Of a stretch of DNA of 64,000 nucleotides, positions 10,336-22,219 are shown piece after piece. This DNA comes from Lunularia cruciata (taxonomy: Eukaryota > Streptophyta > Marchantiopsida > Lunulariales > Lunulariaceae). The notes under the pieces were generated by a model. That model was not told the origin of the DNA, searched no databases, and worked only from the letters and a program-made list of their open reading frames with translations. Where the stretch lies: the NCBI GenBank assembly GCA_948567375.1, contig OX419761.1:16902243-16966242 (forward strand), read 5' to 3'. A program made the position numbers and the translations under genes. Each line of letters begins with the position of its first letter. The stretch's first letter is position 1.

Positions 10336-10377
10336 TGTGACTATTGCCATAGATTTGGTCACACTAATGACCAATAT
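10336..10377 (+). pseudogene. Gag zinc knuckle of C1
   Basis: C-D-Y-C-H-R-F-G-H-T-N-D-Q-Y is a CX2CX4HX4C motif with the last cysteine changed to tyrosine (TGT to TAT). A Gly/Arg-rich stretch follows, as is usual after gag knuckles. Confidence 0.75.
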
Positions 10378-11189
10378 TTTGACCTTCACTTGGAGTTACG
10401 GAGTGGTAGGGTTACTATGGCAGGTGATAGAGGAGCTCTAGGTCATGGAGGACAAGGTGGTAGAGGGGTGGTGGAGGATCCACATGTGGTAGGGGTGCAG
10501 TACCTGCCCTTACTTTTGATATAGCCATGGCTACTCAGATTGAGCATATGGCCATCACTTAGAAGAGATCAGATTTGTGTGCAACTTCCACCTCTTATGT
10601 TGGTGATAGAGACATCTTGAATTTCATGTGCAAAGCAACACAAGTAGATGCATCTATTGGAGTGACTAGGAGTGCAGTACATGCTCTAGAGCCTAGAGGA
10701 GCACCAATGGAGTTGGACCCACAAAGAGGAGAGGCTGGTAGACAAGTCAGACTCCCTTAGTCTTTTACACTCTTTAAGGCACTATAGATGACATCCATGG
10801 CTCCTAGATGTCCTAGTGCAGGTGTGGTAGGTAGTGATGGGGTACATGATAGAATACTTGCTAGTCAACTACCTACCACTACATAGAGTGAGTCTAGGTT
10901 GATGTTGGGGGTGGGTCAATTGATTATGCATTATCCTTGGTTCTCAACAATGACATGTTTACATTGGAAGTTGATCCAGCTCCAATGTTCTGATTGGCTA
11001 CCACACTTTGTGAGAGTAAGGATGATATAGTTTCTACTTCTAAAGCAGAGGTGGTTGATATTAGAGTTGACTTGGTTGAGGAACATGTGATCTACTCAAT
11101 GACCAATGGTTTATAGCTAGTTGGTAGTAGTAGCTACATTGGAAGAATTACCAACTAGACTTGCCTTTGAGCAAGTGCAATTTACACAT

Positions 11190-11520
11190 GGTGTTGTCCT
11201 ATTGGATAACCAGAGGGGGATTTTCAATTTGGTAGGACTTTCAAGGAAGGTCTATATACCATAGAGGGTCTTGTTAGACTTTGGTGTGCAACTCCTTATG
11301 TTGGGGAAGGCTACAATTGTCAATCTAGAGCTATGGAAGACCAATGTGGAGAGGTATCCATTTCAGATCTAGATATCTCTAGGGGGTGGTTCTACACAAT
11401 ACATCACATGTGGAGTGCTTGTTGTCTAAATTCAGCATGAGCATCTGATTGATAGTTGTATGGTGGGAGCTCAGGCTATTATGACAATAGCTAAGTCTAT
11501 GATGTGCTAGTTGGTGGAGT
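11190..11520 (+). pseudogene. Aspartic protease region of C1
   Basis: VLLDFGVQPLML-like residues at about 11268-11303 match the gypsy protease active-site block with D-S/T-G changed to D-F-G, followed by I-V-N-L-E-L-W helix residues. Stops interrupt it. Position after the zinc knuckle and before reverse transcriptase supports the call. Confidence 0.55.
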
Positions 11521-13580
11521 AGTATTATATCCTATGGGATTTAGTATTGACTATTGGGAGGAGACAACCTCCTATAGACCAGTTGGCAGTTAGGTGAGGG
11601 ATGGGTATTTTGCCTACTAGTCATTAGGTAATAGTTGACCACTACTTCAGTAGTGGTCTTGGCTCACTATAGTTAGGGACCATGGCGGTATCAGTTTCAA
11701 CTTTCAATGGTGTAGTTACTTGGCATGGTGACTTATTGGAGGGGAACACCCATGCAAAAGATACCCCAATACCAAAGGATATCACTCAGATTTGGAGTAC
11801 AAGTGGGATCATTCCATCCATCTTGGATGTTCCTTTGTGGAGTTTAGAGGAGGCATTATAACAACATGTAGATCAATTAGTGTAATAGGCTTGGAGTGGA
11901 GGCTTTATACCACCAAGAGACTAGTGTGAGGATGAGCCTCCAGAATCTATCATGTTGTCACCTTTAGATACCACACTTATTGCTTGGTAATATCTAGTAG
12001 ATAGAGTATGACTATTGGAGTTGTTCGGTGGGATTAGCATTAGACTAGTTGTGGTATTATAGGTGGGTATACAAGTACATAAGTCCTTGTGAGTGGAAAG
12101 AGATGAGACTAATATGTGAGTCTTTCTACATCACGTGGCACACTTGGTCTATCAATATCTTCAGTTATTATCGATGTCAATAGTCAAGGGTTACCAAAAG
12201 ACCCTCTTAATACACATTTCCTTGCTAAGGGCACAAGATTTAAAGAGACATGGTTGCATTTATATGGTGATTTTTGGATGGCCATGTCAAGGACATACAT
12301 GTGTTGGCCAAGATCAAGGTCTCCAAGATCTTGGTTTTGGTGTGTTTTGGGAGATGTTACATATAGTATGATATCCCTAGATTCATCAATCCATTTCTCC
12401 AACTTACATTTGGAGAACATACCTTTGATGGGTGATTCTTGCACTGTGGTGGTGGTGAGTACTCATCAAGTCCATTCTTGGATGGGACATGCCATGTTGT
12501 TGGATGCAACTAGAGTGGGATCACGGCTCATTATCTTCATCTTTGGTGAACAAACTTCTTACCCAAAGAGGTTCTACATCATGCTTATGATAGGATTCAA
12601 CAACTAGATCACCTTATAATGATGAGATTTGGATGTTGGTCACCAATTGTAGATGGTGGTAGTGGTTGATAGATCACCTCTGGCAATGGTGAACCTTGTT
12701 GGACAGCCTAGAGTTGCTTTACCCACACTTATGAGTTTCCCAAGCTCTCATGATTTTTGAGAAGGAAGACCTATACTTGTTTGGGACTTATAGTTATAGT
12801 AGTTGGTGGAGCCCAACACGAATGAGAGGGAGCGGGTGATGGGTTTTTGCACCGGTATTATTGCTATTACAGTAATGTTGGATGCATCTAGGCGTCAAGT
12901 GTTAGGTCAAGCTATGGACCTAAATTTTTTGACCTGGATTGTAAGCCTTGGCTTGGTAGAGCAGCATAGGATGCACTTGACAAGCATCACCACTCAGACA
13001 TGTGTGAGCTCTGTGCCTATTTAGACAATTCAAGCACATGCTGGGGACAATGGATTGAGTGGGCAGGGTATTCTTGGGACATAGCCAATTGCTACTAGTG
13101 AAAGTGGTCTACTTGGGATGTAGCTAGAGGAATTATAGAGCTTGCAGCTAGATCAAAGGGAGTTTTCCACACTAAGGTTGGGACCTCTAGTGCTAGGGAG
13201 CATGACACTATTGCTCCCAAGGGCCCATTGTAACAATTAGTCAATACTTCTTCCACTCCAACATAAGTTATAGAGGATACTTGAGAGCCAGACTTACAAG
13301 AGAGGAAAGACAAAGAGTTTTGAGGTTCTTGAGGAGCTACATGAGTTGTTTTACCTTCAATATGAAGGACTTGGGTGTTCTAAAAGGATCTGGTATTTGG
13401 ATTGAGCTAACTAGCAATACACCAATTTTTTGATGTCCATATCAATATAGTGGATAGAGCATTGATTCAGAGCCAAAGTAGAGACCTTTTTGAGGATGGT
13501 TTGTGAAGATTTCACATAGAGAGTATGTGTCAACTATAGTGATGCCAACCAAGAAGGATATGCATGGAAACTACACGATA
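11521..13580 (+). other. Long protease-RT spacer of family C
   Basis: About 2 kb separates protease from reverse transcriptase, far longer than in A1, A2 or D. The longest open stretch is 12116-12607 (163 codons) with no recognised domain. Much of this spacer (about 12260-13540) is repeated in reverse at 17560-18979, so it is a genuine family C component. It could be an extra gene, an old insertion shared by both copies, or expanded protease-RT linker. Confidence 0.5.
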
Positions 13581-13589
13581 GACAAATGT

Positions 13590-14290
13590 GTGGAGATTAT
13601 TGTCCTATCAATTAATAGATTAGGGCTGATTGGTATGCTATGCCTACACCGGAGGAGATCTTGATGCAATTAGGCATGCAAGGTCTTCAATACTTTGGAT
13701 TTTCAAGCAAGATATCATAAATTGCTGATCAGAGAGGAAGATAAGTCCAAGATAACATTTTGGGCTATTGATCCTCACGGTAAGGATATATTATATTAGT
13801 GGAGGTTCTTACCATTTGGGTTAAAGAATACTCCTAATGAGTTCTAGAGGGTCATAGATAGGATCCTAGTAGGATTGGATTTTTCTTGGTGCTATATTGA
13901 TGACATTTTGGTCTATAACATTGCTGTGGAGGAGCATAAGAGGCATTTGTTGGAAGTGTTTGAGACATTGAGATCTCATGGACTCAAATTACATCTTGGG
14001 AAGTGTAGATTCTTCCACAAGTAGGTTGAGTATTTGGGTCACACTATCTACCCTTGAAGACTTGGTGTTCAACAAACCAAGGTAGAGGTTATTGCATGTA
14101 TTCCTTGGTCTATGGATGTGAATAGAGTGCAAGCATCCCTTGGGTTGGTGAACTTCTATTGCCAATATGTTAGAGGATTTAGTGCCATTGCCAAGGCCTT
14201 GATGAAGCTGACTAAGCTTACACAAGAGTGGTGTTGGGAATATGAGCAGGAGAGAGCTTCTCTTGAGCTCAAGGAGAGGTTGGCATTTGC
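13590..14290 (+). pseudogene. Reverse transcriptase of C1
   Basis: In shifting frames: LDFQARYHKLLIREEDKSK (the D-x-x-x-G-Y-H block with glycine lost), a FLPFGLKNTPNEF block, the catalytic CYIDDILVY, EEHKRHLLEVFETLRSHGLKL, KCRFFHK, EYLGHTI and the connection LGLVNFYCQYVRGF. Both YIDD aspartates remain. TAG and TAA stops, many from TGG and CAG, interrupt it. It is a Ty3/gypsy enzyme distinct in sequence from A, B and D. Confidence 0.85.
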
Positions 14291-15050
14291 ACATACGTGG
14301 GGTGTGAGAAAAAAAGCCAAATACGTGAGTGCAAGGGCAAGATCAATTTTTTCTCTAGTGGCCTTGTAGGCACGTTCCAATGAAGCGGCTGACCCATAGA
14401 ACCATCTGGCCTGTGCACCTCTATAACACTTTGGGCTTTGCCCCCTAGTAGATAATAAGCATTTAGGTGAATACGGACCAGCAGATTCCACAACAGCCAT
14501 AGTTAAAACATGGAGAGTGATGTAGCCCTTACCGGCCTTATTGTAAGAATCCTTGCCTTTTTGTAAGCATACCGGGTGGCCTTATCTCATGACTTTGATA
14601 TTTTGGCATCCCATTCAACTAGAATATAGGTGACTTCTATAGATCTTTTTAAATATGGGCTAAAGCTCCAAGTAGGAAAGGAAATCAGAAAGGTTATATC
14701 TAGAACTGGACCTTGTGTTTTGTGGGTGGGTTGTTTATGTTTTGCAAATTTTTTCTCAACATCAATGAGTCACGGTGGCTTTTAGCCCTTGTGTTGGGAT
14801 GACATCTTTCAAAGCAAAGATCCTCCAATGTATGGTTCATAGAGTTGTATCCCAGATGCTTAATGGATCTGTTAGGACAATCCGCCACATTGGGATCGAG
14901 ACATGGCCCAAACTCTCATAGGAGGCTATAATAGTGTGCACCTTGGTAGAGTGCATTTGGATCAGCAAAGGTTAATAGACTATCACATGGCCTTAGCCCT
15001 AACTTGTAGTGGGAATAGACCACAATCCTATTCTTAGGAGATCAATCAAA
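14291..15050. other. Foreign insert within C1 RNase H
   Basis: Reverse transcriptase-connection coding stops at about 14285 and RNase H coding resumes at about 15056, so roughly 770 bases are extra. The left half (14291-14620) is richer in GC than its surroundings and has a minus-strand open stretch of over 100 codons (14156-14500) overlapping the boundary. I cannot identify the source; an organelle-derived or captured gene fragment are options. No clear target duplication or terminal repeat was found. Confidence 0.45.
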
Positions 15051-15055
15051 GGATG

Positions 15056-15430
15056 ACCATTCCATGTTCACACTAATTGGAGTATGTTGGAGCTTAGAGC
15101 AATGCTCACCTAGCATGATGATGAAGGGAAGGAGTTTGTGGTGGTCTACGTTAGTCACTCCAACAATTCAGTGGAGGCAAAGTATAGCTCATATGAGAGA
15201 GATGCTTGGTAGTAGTATGGGCAATAACACATTTTTGATATTACCTACTTGGTAACCTTTACTCTCATCACTAATCATCAACCATGGGAATAGTTGATGG
15301 AGTCCTACAAGCTTTCAAGCAAGCTGCATGATGGGCTCTGATTTTACAAGAGTATGATTTCACTATTATTCATAAACATGGAGTGGTGAACCATGATGCA
15401 AATAGGTTTAGTAGAAATCTATGTCCCAAC
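15056..15430 (+). pseudogene. RNase H domain of C1
   Basis: Across frames: DDEGKEFVVVYVSHSNNS-AKYSSYE, a VTFTLITNHQPWE block (TDHQPL in the family), KLxxWALILQEYDFTIIHKHG and NHDANRFSR (the N-x-x-AD-x-L-SR end). These are standard gypsy RNase H landmarks. It has multiple stops. Confidence 0.75.
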
Positions 15431-15789
15431 CAGCAAGATCAAACCGGAGCATGTTGGCATGGTGAGATAGATGAGGAGATAGTGCCAGGTTGGCATGCAT
15501 CTACCTTTCTTTGTATAATTTTTGAAGCACTGGTGGTATCTCTCTCAATGCATACAAGAGAAGTTATTGAGGTCATAGATCCAAAGGGTGGAGATATTGG
15601 TATATTTTAGTAAGACATTCATGATGATGTCTAAGTGATGGATTATCTTTGCATTGGTGTTGTGGGTGGCTCAATTGGGGCCAAGGAGAGAGACTGTGTT
15701 CTTCAATGAGCCAAGTGGTTCAGATTGGAGTGCAGATACCTTCTTTGTGTATGGGAGGATGGTAGAGTGCAAGTAGTACCACTTCTATC

Positions 15790-16460
15790 CTAAAGAATAT
15801 AGTTGATCTGTCATTCTCATGAAGAGCTAAGACATTTTGGAGTAAAGCATATATATAGTTTACTCCAGAGTCATTATTGGTGGCAAGGATGGAAACCAAT
15901 GTATAACAATTTGTTGCCAAATGTGTGACCAAGTTAGAGCATCATTTAATGCTCCTATTCCACAATTGCACCCATTACCTATCATGAGATTGGGTTACCT
16001 TTGGAGTTTGGACTTTGTTGGACCTTTACCATTGACTATGAAGCATCATAATATGTTTTGGTTATGATGGAGTACTTCTCCAAGTGGATTGAGTTTGTGG
16101 CACTTCCTGACAAGTCAAATGAAGGGACAATTTACTCTTTCCTAGATTGGGTTCTTAGTCATTTTGGTGCACCATAGGTTTTGACTGATCAAGGTATAGA
16201 GTTCTTGGGGAAGTTTCAGGTCTTGTGTGACAAGGCTTTGATTGATCATTGTACTACCTCCTAAGATCACTCTGAGGTAGATAGCTTAGCAAAGGGAGTA
16301 GTTCAGATGGTAAAGAGAGGATTGCAAAAGTATGGTTTGTAAAGGGGCCACTTGGGAGATGGGATCTCCAATTACCTTGGTTGGCCATGGGCTATCAATT
16401 CATCCAACAAGCCTTCTTAGCATCCTTCTTTCCTTACTTTCTACTTTATGGACAAGATCC
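15790..16460 (+). pseudogene. Integrase of C1
   Basis: The zinc finger is visible as HSHEELRHFGVKH and later C-x-x-CD. The core has LDFVGPLPLT (first catalytic D, in a shifted frame), DYFSKW-type EYFSKWIEFVAL, VLTDQGIEFLG (second D), and the block where the third acidic residue is expected reads SLAKGVV rather than LAERVV, so the glutamate is lost. The tail has the PW-AMGYQF-QQASL-SPYFLLYGQDPDL segment. The last 120 bases are duplicated in inverse orientation downstream. Confidence 0.82.
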
Positions 16461-16735
16461 AGATTTGTTCTCTTGTCTCCAAAATATCTTGTTATTCCCA
16501 TTGAGAACATACACTCATCCATACATTTGGATCATCCAAGTCCAAAACTCTAATAACATCTTGATAAATTGCTAAAGGTAATTCTGGATCTTGTCATTAG
16601 AGTAGAAATTAAGGAGAGAAGGATGCTAAGGAAGCTTGCCGGCTGAATTGATAGCCCATGGCCAACCAAGGTAATTGGAGATCCCATCTCCCAAGTGGCC
16701 TCTCTACAAACCATACTTCCGTAATCCTTCTTTGA
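16313..16735. repeat. Inverted duplication of the C1 integrase tail
   Basis: The left arm is about 16313-16434 and the right arm 16612-16735, about 120 bases each, separated by about 177 bases. Both arms contain the same integrase-tail coding sequence (GGCCACTTGGGAGATGGGAT and its complement). The arms differ at only a few positions. A transcript would fold into a long hairpin. Confidence 0.88.
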
Positions 16736-16906
16736 TATCTAGATGTATGGATGAATGTATGTTCTTTTGTATGTTCTCCAACCATGGGGCAATTGTGGCA
16801 CTTTAGAGTTCATGTATGACTTGTGTGAGTTGTGCTTAGTGTATGATGTTGATAGTGATGAATGTTATGTAGCGATGTATATATGCATGACAATTATCCT
16901 ACCATT

Positions 16907-17427
16907 TGTAGCATTCCACCTAGATTGCTCAAACATTGGAGTGATAGTATTGGTAGTTAGAGTTATTTTGGTAGTTACTCATAGACTACTTGTTGATGGT
17001 CAGATTTCATGTTTGGGTAATTGACTACATGGTGGGGCCTCCATCACTTGCACTATTTGCACCATCAAGTGTGATGTCAATAAGACCATAAGGGTTGGAG
17101 ATCTAGGTCAAAACTAGAGCTATATTATGGAAATGCAGCCCCAAAGAGCTCACTTCTTTGATGTTGAGTCTTTGCGTTCCTCACTATGGTGGATAAAAAG
17201 TTGACAAGCATCACCTAGAGTCTCTTAGCTAGAGTAGGTGTGGCTTGACTATAATCAATGCCCAGGTGTTGGTAGATTCTTGAGTGAAAGATCAAGTATT
17301 GATATGATTTGAGTTGATTCAAGTTGATGAAAAATTGATTATTATAGCACTTTAAAGTTCATATATGACTTAAGTGTGAGTTGTGCTTCTATAGTGTATG
17401 ATGTTGAAAACAATGTATGTTGTGTAA

Positions 17428-17430
<3 letters not shown>
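16907..17430 (+). repeat. Family C LTR, left part (3' LTR of C1?)
   Basis: It starts TGTAGCATTCCACCTAG and follows the LTR-C sequence through the CTCACTTCTTTGATGTTGAG block, matching 25729-26160 and the complement of 706-2369. A 90-base segment (CACTTTAGAGTTCATGTATG...) occurs both just before it (16797-16885) and near its end (17345-17430), so the border is complex. Confidence 0.6.

Positions 17431-17491
<61 letters not shown>
17431..17491. repeat. (TA)n microsatellite
   Basis: About 30 uninterrupted TA units. It is self-complementary and length-variable in most genomes. Apparent Ile-Tyr open frames through it are artefacts. Confidence 0.97.
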
Positions 17492-17496
<5 letters not shown>

Positions 17497-17559
17497 ATAT
17501 ATTGCACCCTAGTCTATTGATTGATAGGATGGTAATCTCCACACATCCATCTATATATG

Positions 17560-18979
17560 TAGTTGCCATGGATATCCTTCTTGTTGAGCATCATTGTAGC
17601 TAAAGCATACTCTCCATGTGAATCTTCACCAAACCAATCTCAAAAATGTCTCTACTACAGCTCTAAATCAATGTTCTCTCCATTTCATTATATCTACAAG
17701 GATGTAAAAAAACTGGTATATCAATAGTAAGCTCAATCTAAATACTAGGTCCTGTTAAAGCACCCAAATCCTTCATACTAAATGTAAATGCAAGTCCTCA
17801 AGAACTTCTCAACTCTTAGTCTTTTCCCTCTTGTAAGCTTGGGTTTGGACCTAAGCTTACAAGTGTCTAGCTCCCAATTATCTTTTGTAACTAATTTAGG
17901 GGTGGAAGACGTAATGATTGGTTGTTACATTAGGCCACTGGGAGTAGTAATGTCATGCACTCAACCACTAGAGTTCCCAACCTCAATCTGGAAAACTCAC
18001 TCTGATCTGGTTGCAAGCTCCATATCTCCTCTAGCTGCATCCCAAGTAGACCAAGAGTATAACTCAAGTAGACCATGCTCACTTGGATGGATCCCAAGTT
18101 AGACCACTCTCACTAATAACCATTAATTATATCTCTATAATACACTGCCCACTCAGTCCATAGCCCCAAGCATATGCTTGAATTGTCTTGATAGACATAA
18201 AGCTCACAAGTGTCCAAGTTGTGATGCCTATCAAGCATATCCTACATTACTCTACCAAGCCAAGGCTCATAATCTAGGTCAAAAAATTCAGGTCCATAGC
18301 CTAACCTAACACCTAACACCTAACGCCTAGATGCCTCTAACATTACTATAATAGTGGTAATATTGGTACAAAAACCCATTGCCCACTCCTTCTCATTAGC
18401 ATTGGGCTCCATTAATTGTGGTAACTATGAGTCCCAAACAAGTCAAGGATCTCCCTCTCAAAAAGCATGGGAGCTAGGAAACTCATAAGTGTGGGCAAAG
18501 TGGCTTTGGGCTATCCAACAAGGTTCACCACTACCATAGGTGACCTATCAGCCACTATCACCATCTGATATAGGTGCTTAACATCCAAAATGTCATCAAT
18601 AGTAAGGTGGTCTAGTCACTGAACCCCGTCATAAGCACACTATAGAACCTCTCTAGGTAAGAGGTTCATCAACCAAAGACAAAGATGATGAGCTTGTAAT
18701 CCTAGTCTGGCTGCATCTATCAACATGGTAGGTCCCATCCAAGAATAGACCTAATGTGTACTTGCCACTACATGGGTACAAGAATCACCCATCAAAGGAA
18801 CATTCTCCAAAATCTAGGTTGGAGAAATGGACTAATGAACTTAAAGATGTCATAGTATATATAACATCTCCCAAAATACACCAAATGAGATATTGGAGAC
18901 CTTGACCTTGGCCAACATGCATATATCTCTGACATGACCATCCAAAAATCACCAAATGAATGGGACCTATGGACCGGCT
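17560..18979 (-). mobile_element. Inverted fragment of family C (spacer region)
   Basis: On the minus strand this matches about 12260-13540 of C1 in order, for example the block around GTCTACTTGGGATG and the TTTTTGGATGG-CATGTC block. It has no intact frame. It ends exactly at the LTR-B terminus at 18980. Confidence 0.75.
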
Positions 18980-19675
18980 TGTGAGCCAGTCTATCTCTCA
19001 CTCAAGATGAACCTCTGATGGCTATTATGGTAGCGCACCATGGACTAAGAAGGCAAGGAACCCCAACTCTATCATACTAGTCCAAGGCTAACACTCCAAG
19101 ACTCAAGACATTACTTACTAGAGAACTCAATGAGAGAGAGATAGTTGCAAATCAAAGGATGATGAGTACCTCCTCACCCCTTGTTTATATTCTTGTGAAA
19201 TAGTTACACAATAAAGTTACTAATTATTGTAGTAACTCAAGTTACTAGACTAAAAATCAAGTAGAGTCAAAAAGTAGAAAGGAATATCCATTCACATGGG
19301 CATATTCCCCTAAGCATGTGATCTTATCATGACCCAACCACTAAGTCAAGGATTCCTTCACATGAGCTACCCGTGGACTATAGAAGAGTCCAAAACAAAA
19401 AGGCTTGAGGGCCCATGAGTTCTCAACTCTTTCCTCAAAGCCAAACACCTAAGAATAATACCAAGTCAACACACTAGAATCCAAAATAATAGTGCTCATC
19501 TTTTCCACTTCCTCTAAAGTAAGGTCACACCTATCTTAGCTATGACTAACCTTAGCTAATCATGACTAATGTAGAACCATCCTTTATCTCTATATAAATA
19601 ATATCTCTCAAGTACTTGTAATACCAAGCTAAATATCACATTACCAACCACACACATGCACAAATGGGTGTTACA
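18980..19675 (-). repeat. LTR-B, outer of two tandem copies
   Basis: On the minus strand it runs TGTAACACCCATTTGTGCAT (19675 down) to CTCACA (18980). It aligns to 45760-46450 in full and adjoins a second LTR-B with no internal sequence between. Confidence 0.88.
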
Positions 19676-20358
19676 GGCCCATCTCTCACTCAAGATGAAC
19701 CTCTAATGGCTATTATGGTAGTGCACCATGGACTAAGAAGGCAAGGAACTCCAACTCCATCATACTTTTCCAAGGCTAACACTCCAAGACTCAAGATATT
19801 GCTCACTAGGGAACTCAATGAGAGAGAGATAGTTGCAAATGAAAAGATGATGAGTACCTCCTCAACCCTTGTTTATATACTTGTAAAATAGTTATGCACT
19901 AAAGTTACTATTTACCACAATAAATCAAGTTACTAGGCTAAAATTCAAGTAATGTCAAAAAGTATAAAGGAATATCCATCCGCATGGGCATATTCTACTA
20001 AGTATGTGATCTTATCTTGACCCAACCACTACGTCAAGGATTCCTTCACATGGGTTATCCTTGGACTATAGAAGAATCCAAAACAAAAAGGCTTGTGGGC
20101 CCAAGAGTTCTCAACTTTGCTCTCAAAGCTAAACATTTAGGAATAATACCAAGTCAACACACTAGAATCAAAAATAGTGATGTTCATCTTTTCCACTTCC
20201 TCTAAAGTAAGATCCCCATTATGTTAGCTATGACTAAATTTAGCTAATCATGATTAATGTAGAACCATCCTTTATCTCTATTTAAATGATATCTCTCAAG
20301 TATTTATAATACCAAGCTAAATATCACAATACCACACACATGCACAAATGGGTGTACA
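19676..20358 (-). repeat. LTR-B, 3' LTR of the minus-strand B element
   Basis: It begins on the minus strand TGTACACCCATTTGTG (20358 down), directly after a purine-rich tract and the end of the integrase frame. Its 3' end lacks the last few bases (TGCTCACA) where the next LTR-B starts. Confidence 0.88.
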
Positions 20359-20673
20359 TTTACCCACGGACTAACTTTTCACTTTGTCCTCAAAGTGAAG
20401 GTCTCTCTGCCTTCTATGATACATCTTTAACTTATCATGGTTAATCCTATCAAGGTGTGTTCCTCCTAACTCCTTGAGATCATAGGTGTAATTGTCCAAC
20501 ACCTTCTCTACTATGAAAAGTCCAAAGTACTTAGGCAAAAACTTCTTTTGCACTCTCTTGAATCAAATGGAATCAAAAAACCTTACCCAATCACCTTCTT
20601 TGAAAAGCTCCACCTTCTTCTTGCCTTGCCTCTTGTCATAGCTCTCCTTTTGTTTCCTTTGGGCTTGCTCCAC

Positions 20674-21177
20674 TCAAACCATAGTAATTGCTCTTGCCTC
20701 TTCCAACTCCATAAGTTGATCTGTCCTTGACTTCTTTGCATCACCTCCTTGTGCTTTCTTCAATCTCTTATTAATGCTTTGGAAGGTAGGAAGATCAAAG
20801 TGAATAGGTAAGGTAGACTCAATACCATATACCAATTGAAATGGAGAATATCCGGTGGAAGTCTTCATGGTTGTCCTATACTTCCACAAAATTGCATGAA
20901 TCCTCTTGTCCCAATGATTTTTAGCCCCCTCCATTTTTTCATCTTTGGCCAACATTATGCACAAGGTCTGATTGGTTCTCTCTGCCAAGCCATTGGAATT
21001 TGGCTTATAAGATGTAGTTACTCTATGTGTGATAGAGAAATGTTGTAGAATGGCTGTAGTGATGCTCCATGTCAACTCTCCTCCTCTATCAAAAACCAAC
21101 TCCAAAGGGCATCCAAACCTAGTGATAATGCATTCATAAAGATATATACCTATTTCATCTTCATTCTTGTCCCTCAA
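20674..21177 (-). pseudogene. Integrase core of minus-strand B
   Basis: A 167-codon open frame starts in the middle of the core: FDRGGE with the second catalytic aspartate, a SITHRVTTSYKPNSNGLAERTNQ block with the catalytic glutamate, and YGIESTLPIHFDLPTFQ. It supplies the template for judging the deletion in the plus-strand copy at 3.9 kb. A further frame 20371-20553 holds the LGLF/PYF-type C-terminus ending FEDKVKS. Confidence 0.85.
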
Positions 21178-21269
21178 TGGTCTATTTACTAATTACCTTA
21201 CCCACTTGGTAAGGTAATTAGTAACTACCACAATGTATTGATTGTTCCTTGGGGTTCTATTAAGAGGAC

Positions 21270-22001
21270 CTACAAAATCAATTCCCCACTTCTCAAAAGG
21301 TTCCAGCAATGGAATTGATCTAAGTGGTGGAGTGGAAGTAGACTTTCTAGCAAAAGCTTGACAAATATGACAAGTTTTGCAATAATCAAGACAATCCTGA
21401 AAATCCCTCTCCAATGGTAACCTGCATCTAGAATCTTAAAAGTAATCACCTTTCTTGCAAAGTGTCCTCCATGCACTAAACCTTCATGAAACTCCTTTAT
21501 GAGTAGGATAGACTCTTCCCTACCTATTGCTCTTTGAAGTAGACCATTTGCTTCTCGGTGAAAAAGAATATCTTCCATCATTGTGTAAGGTCTAGATCTT
21601 GCTGCAAGGGCCTTCCTCTCCCTAGCATGCATCCCTTCTGGATAGTTACTTCTTGTAAAAAAATCCTCAATCTCCTTGTACTCCATTGGAACCTCTTGAA
21701 TAATTAAGATTATCATGAGCTCCTCATCCAAGAAGGAATCATCCACTAGCTCATCTCCATCATGATCATAGGCCCTAGATAACAAATCAGCATTTGCATG
21801 TTTTGTTCTTGGCCTATCTTCAATGGTGTAATAATACTCAGACAAGAGTATCATCCACCTTGTTAGCCTCTCTTCCATATTAGGCTTTTTGAAGATGTAC
21901 TTCAAAGCCTTGTGATCCATGACAATTGTGGCTTTCCATCCAATCAAGAAGTGTCTAAACTTCTTGAGACCAAAGATCATTGGCAATCCTTCTCTCTTCA
22001 T
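21270..22001 (-). pseudogene. RNase H / integrase finger of minus-strand B
   Basis: A 243-codon open frame holds the end of RNase H (MIFGLKKFRHFLIGWKATIVMDHKAL, then KHANADLLSRA) and the start of integrase (HEGLVHGGHFARK half of the H2C2 finger). After a shift, CKTCHICQAFA supplies the cysteine pair (21193-21414), with a TAA at about 21193. It is the longest open frame in the window. Confidence 0.85.
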
Positions 22002-22219
22002 GACAAAGTAGTTATTTTATACTAAAACCATTTGCTTACTAGCATAAGCTATTGGATAATCATGCCCATCTTGGTCTAATTGACTAAGAGTGCATCATAT
22101 AACTACATTGGAAGCATACATGTAGAGGATGAAAGGCTTACTCCAATTAGGTTTAGCAAGAATTGGAGCTACAACAAGGGATTGCTTGAGCTTCTCAAAA
22201 GCTTTGAGAGCCTCCTTGT

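Larger units (their letters stand above)
10287..16740 (+). mobile_element. Family C Ty3/gypsy element C1, internal region
   Basis: The order is zinc knuckle, protease, long spacer, reverse transcriptase, RNase H, H2C2, integrase, all with many stops and shifts. The N-terminal gag is absent; it is seen in C2 at about 42690-42960. The left end abuts an LTR-B. The right side carries an inverted duplication and then a family C LTR-like sequence from 16907. The LTR-B/C junction recurs at 18980 at a different point in C, so it may be a recombination hotspot or a B insertion. Confidence 0.78.

Noticed and set aside
17376..17603. Open frames of repeated Ile-Tyr on both strands
   Set aside because: They are the translation of the (TA)n run and not a protein gene.
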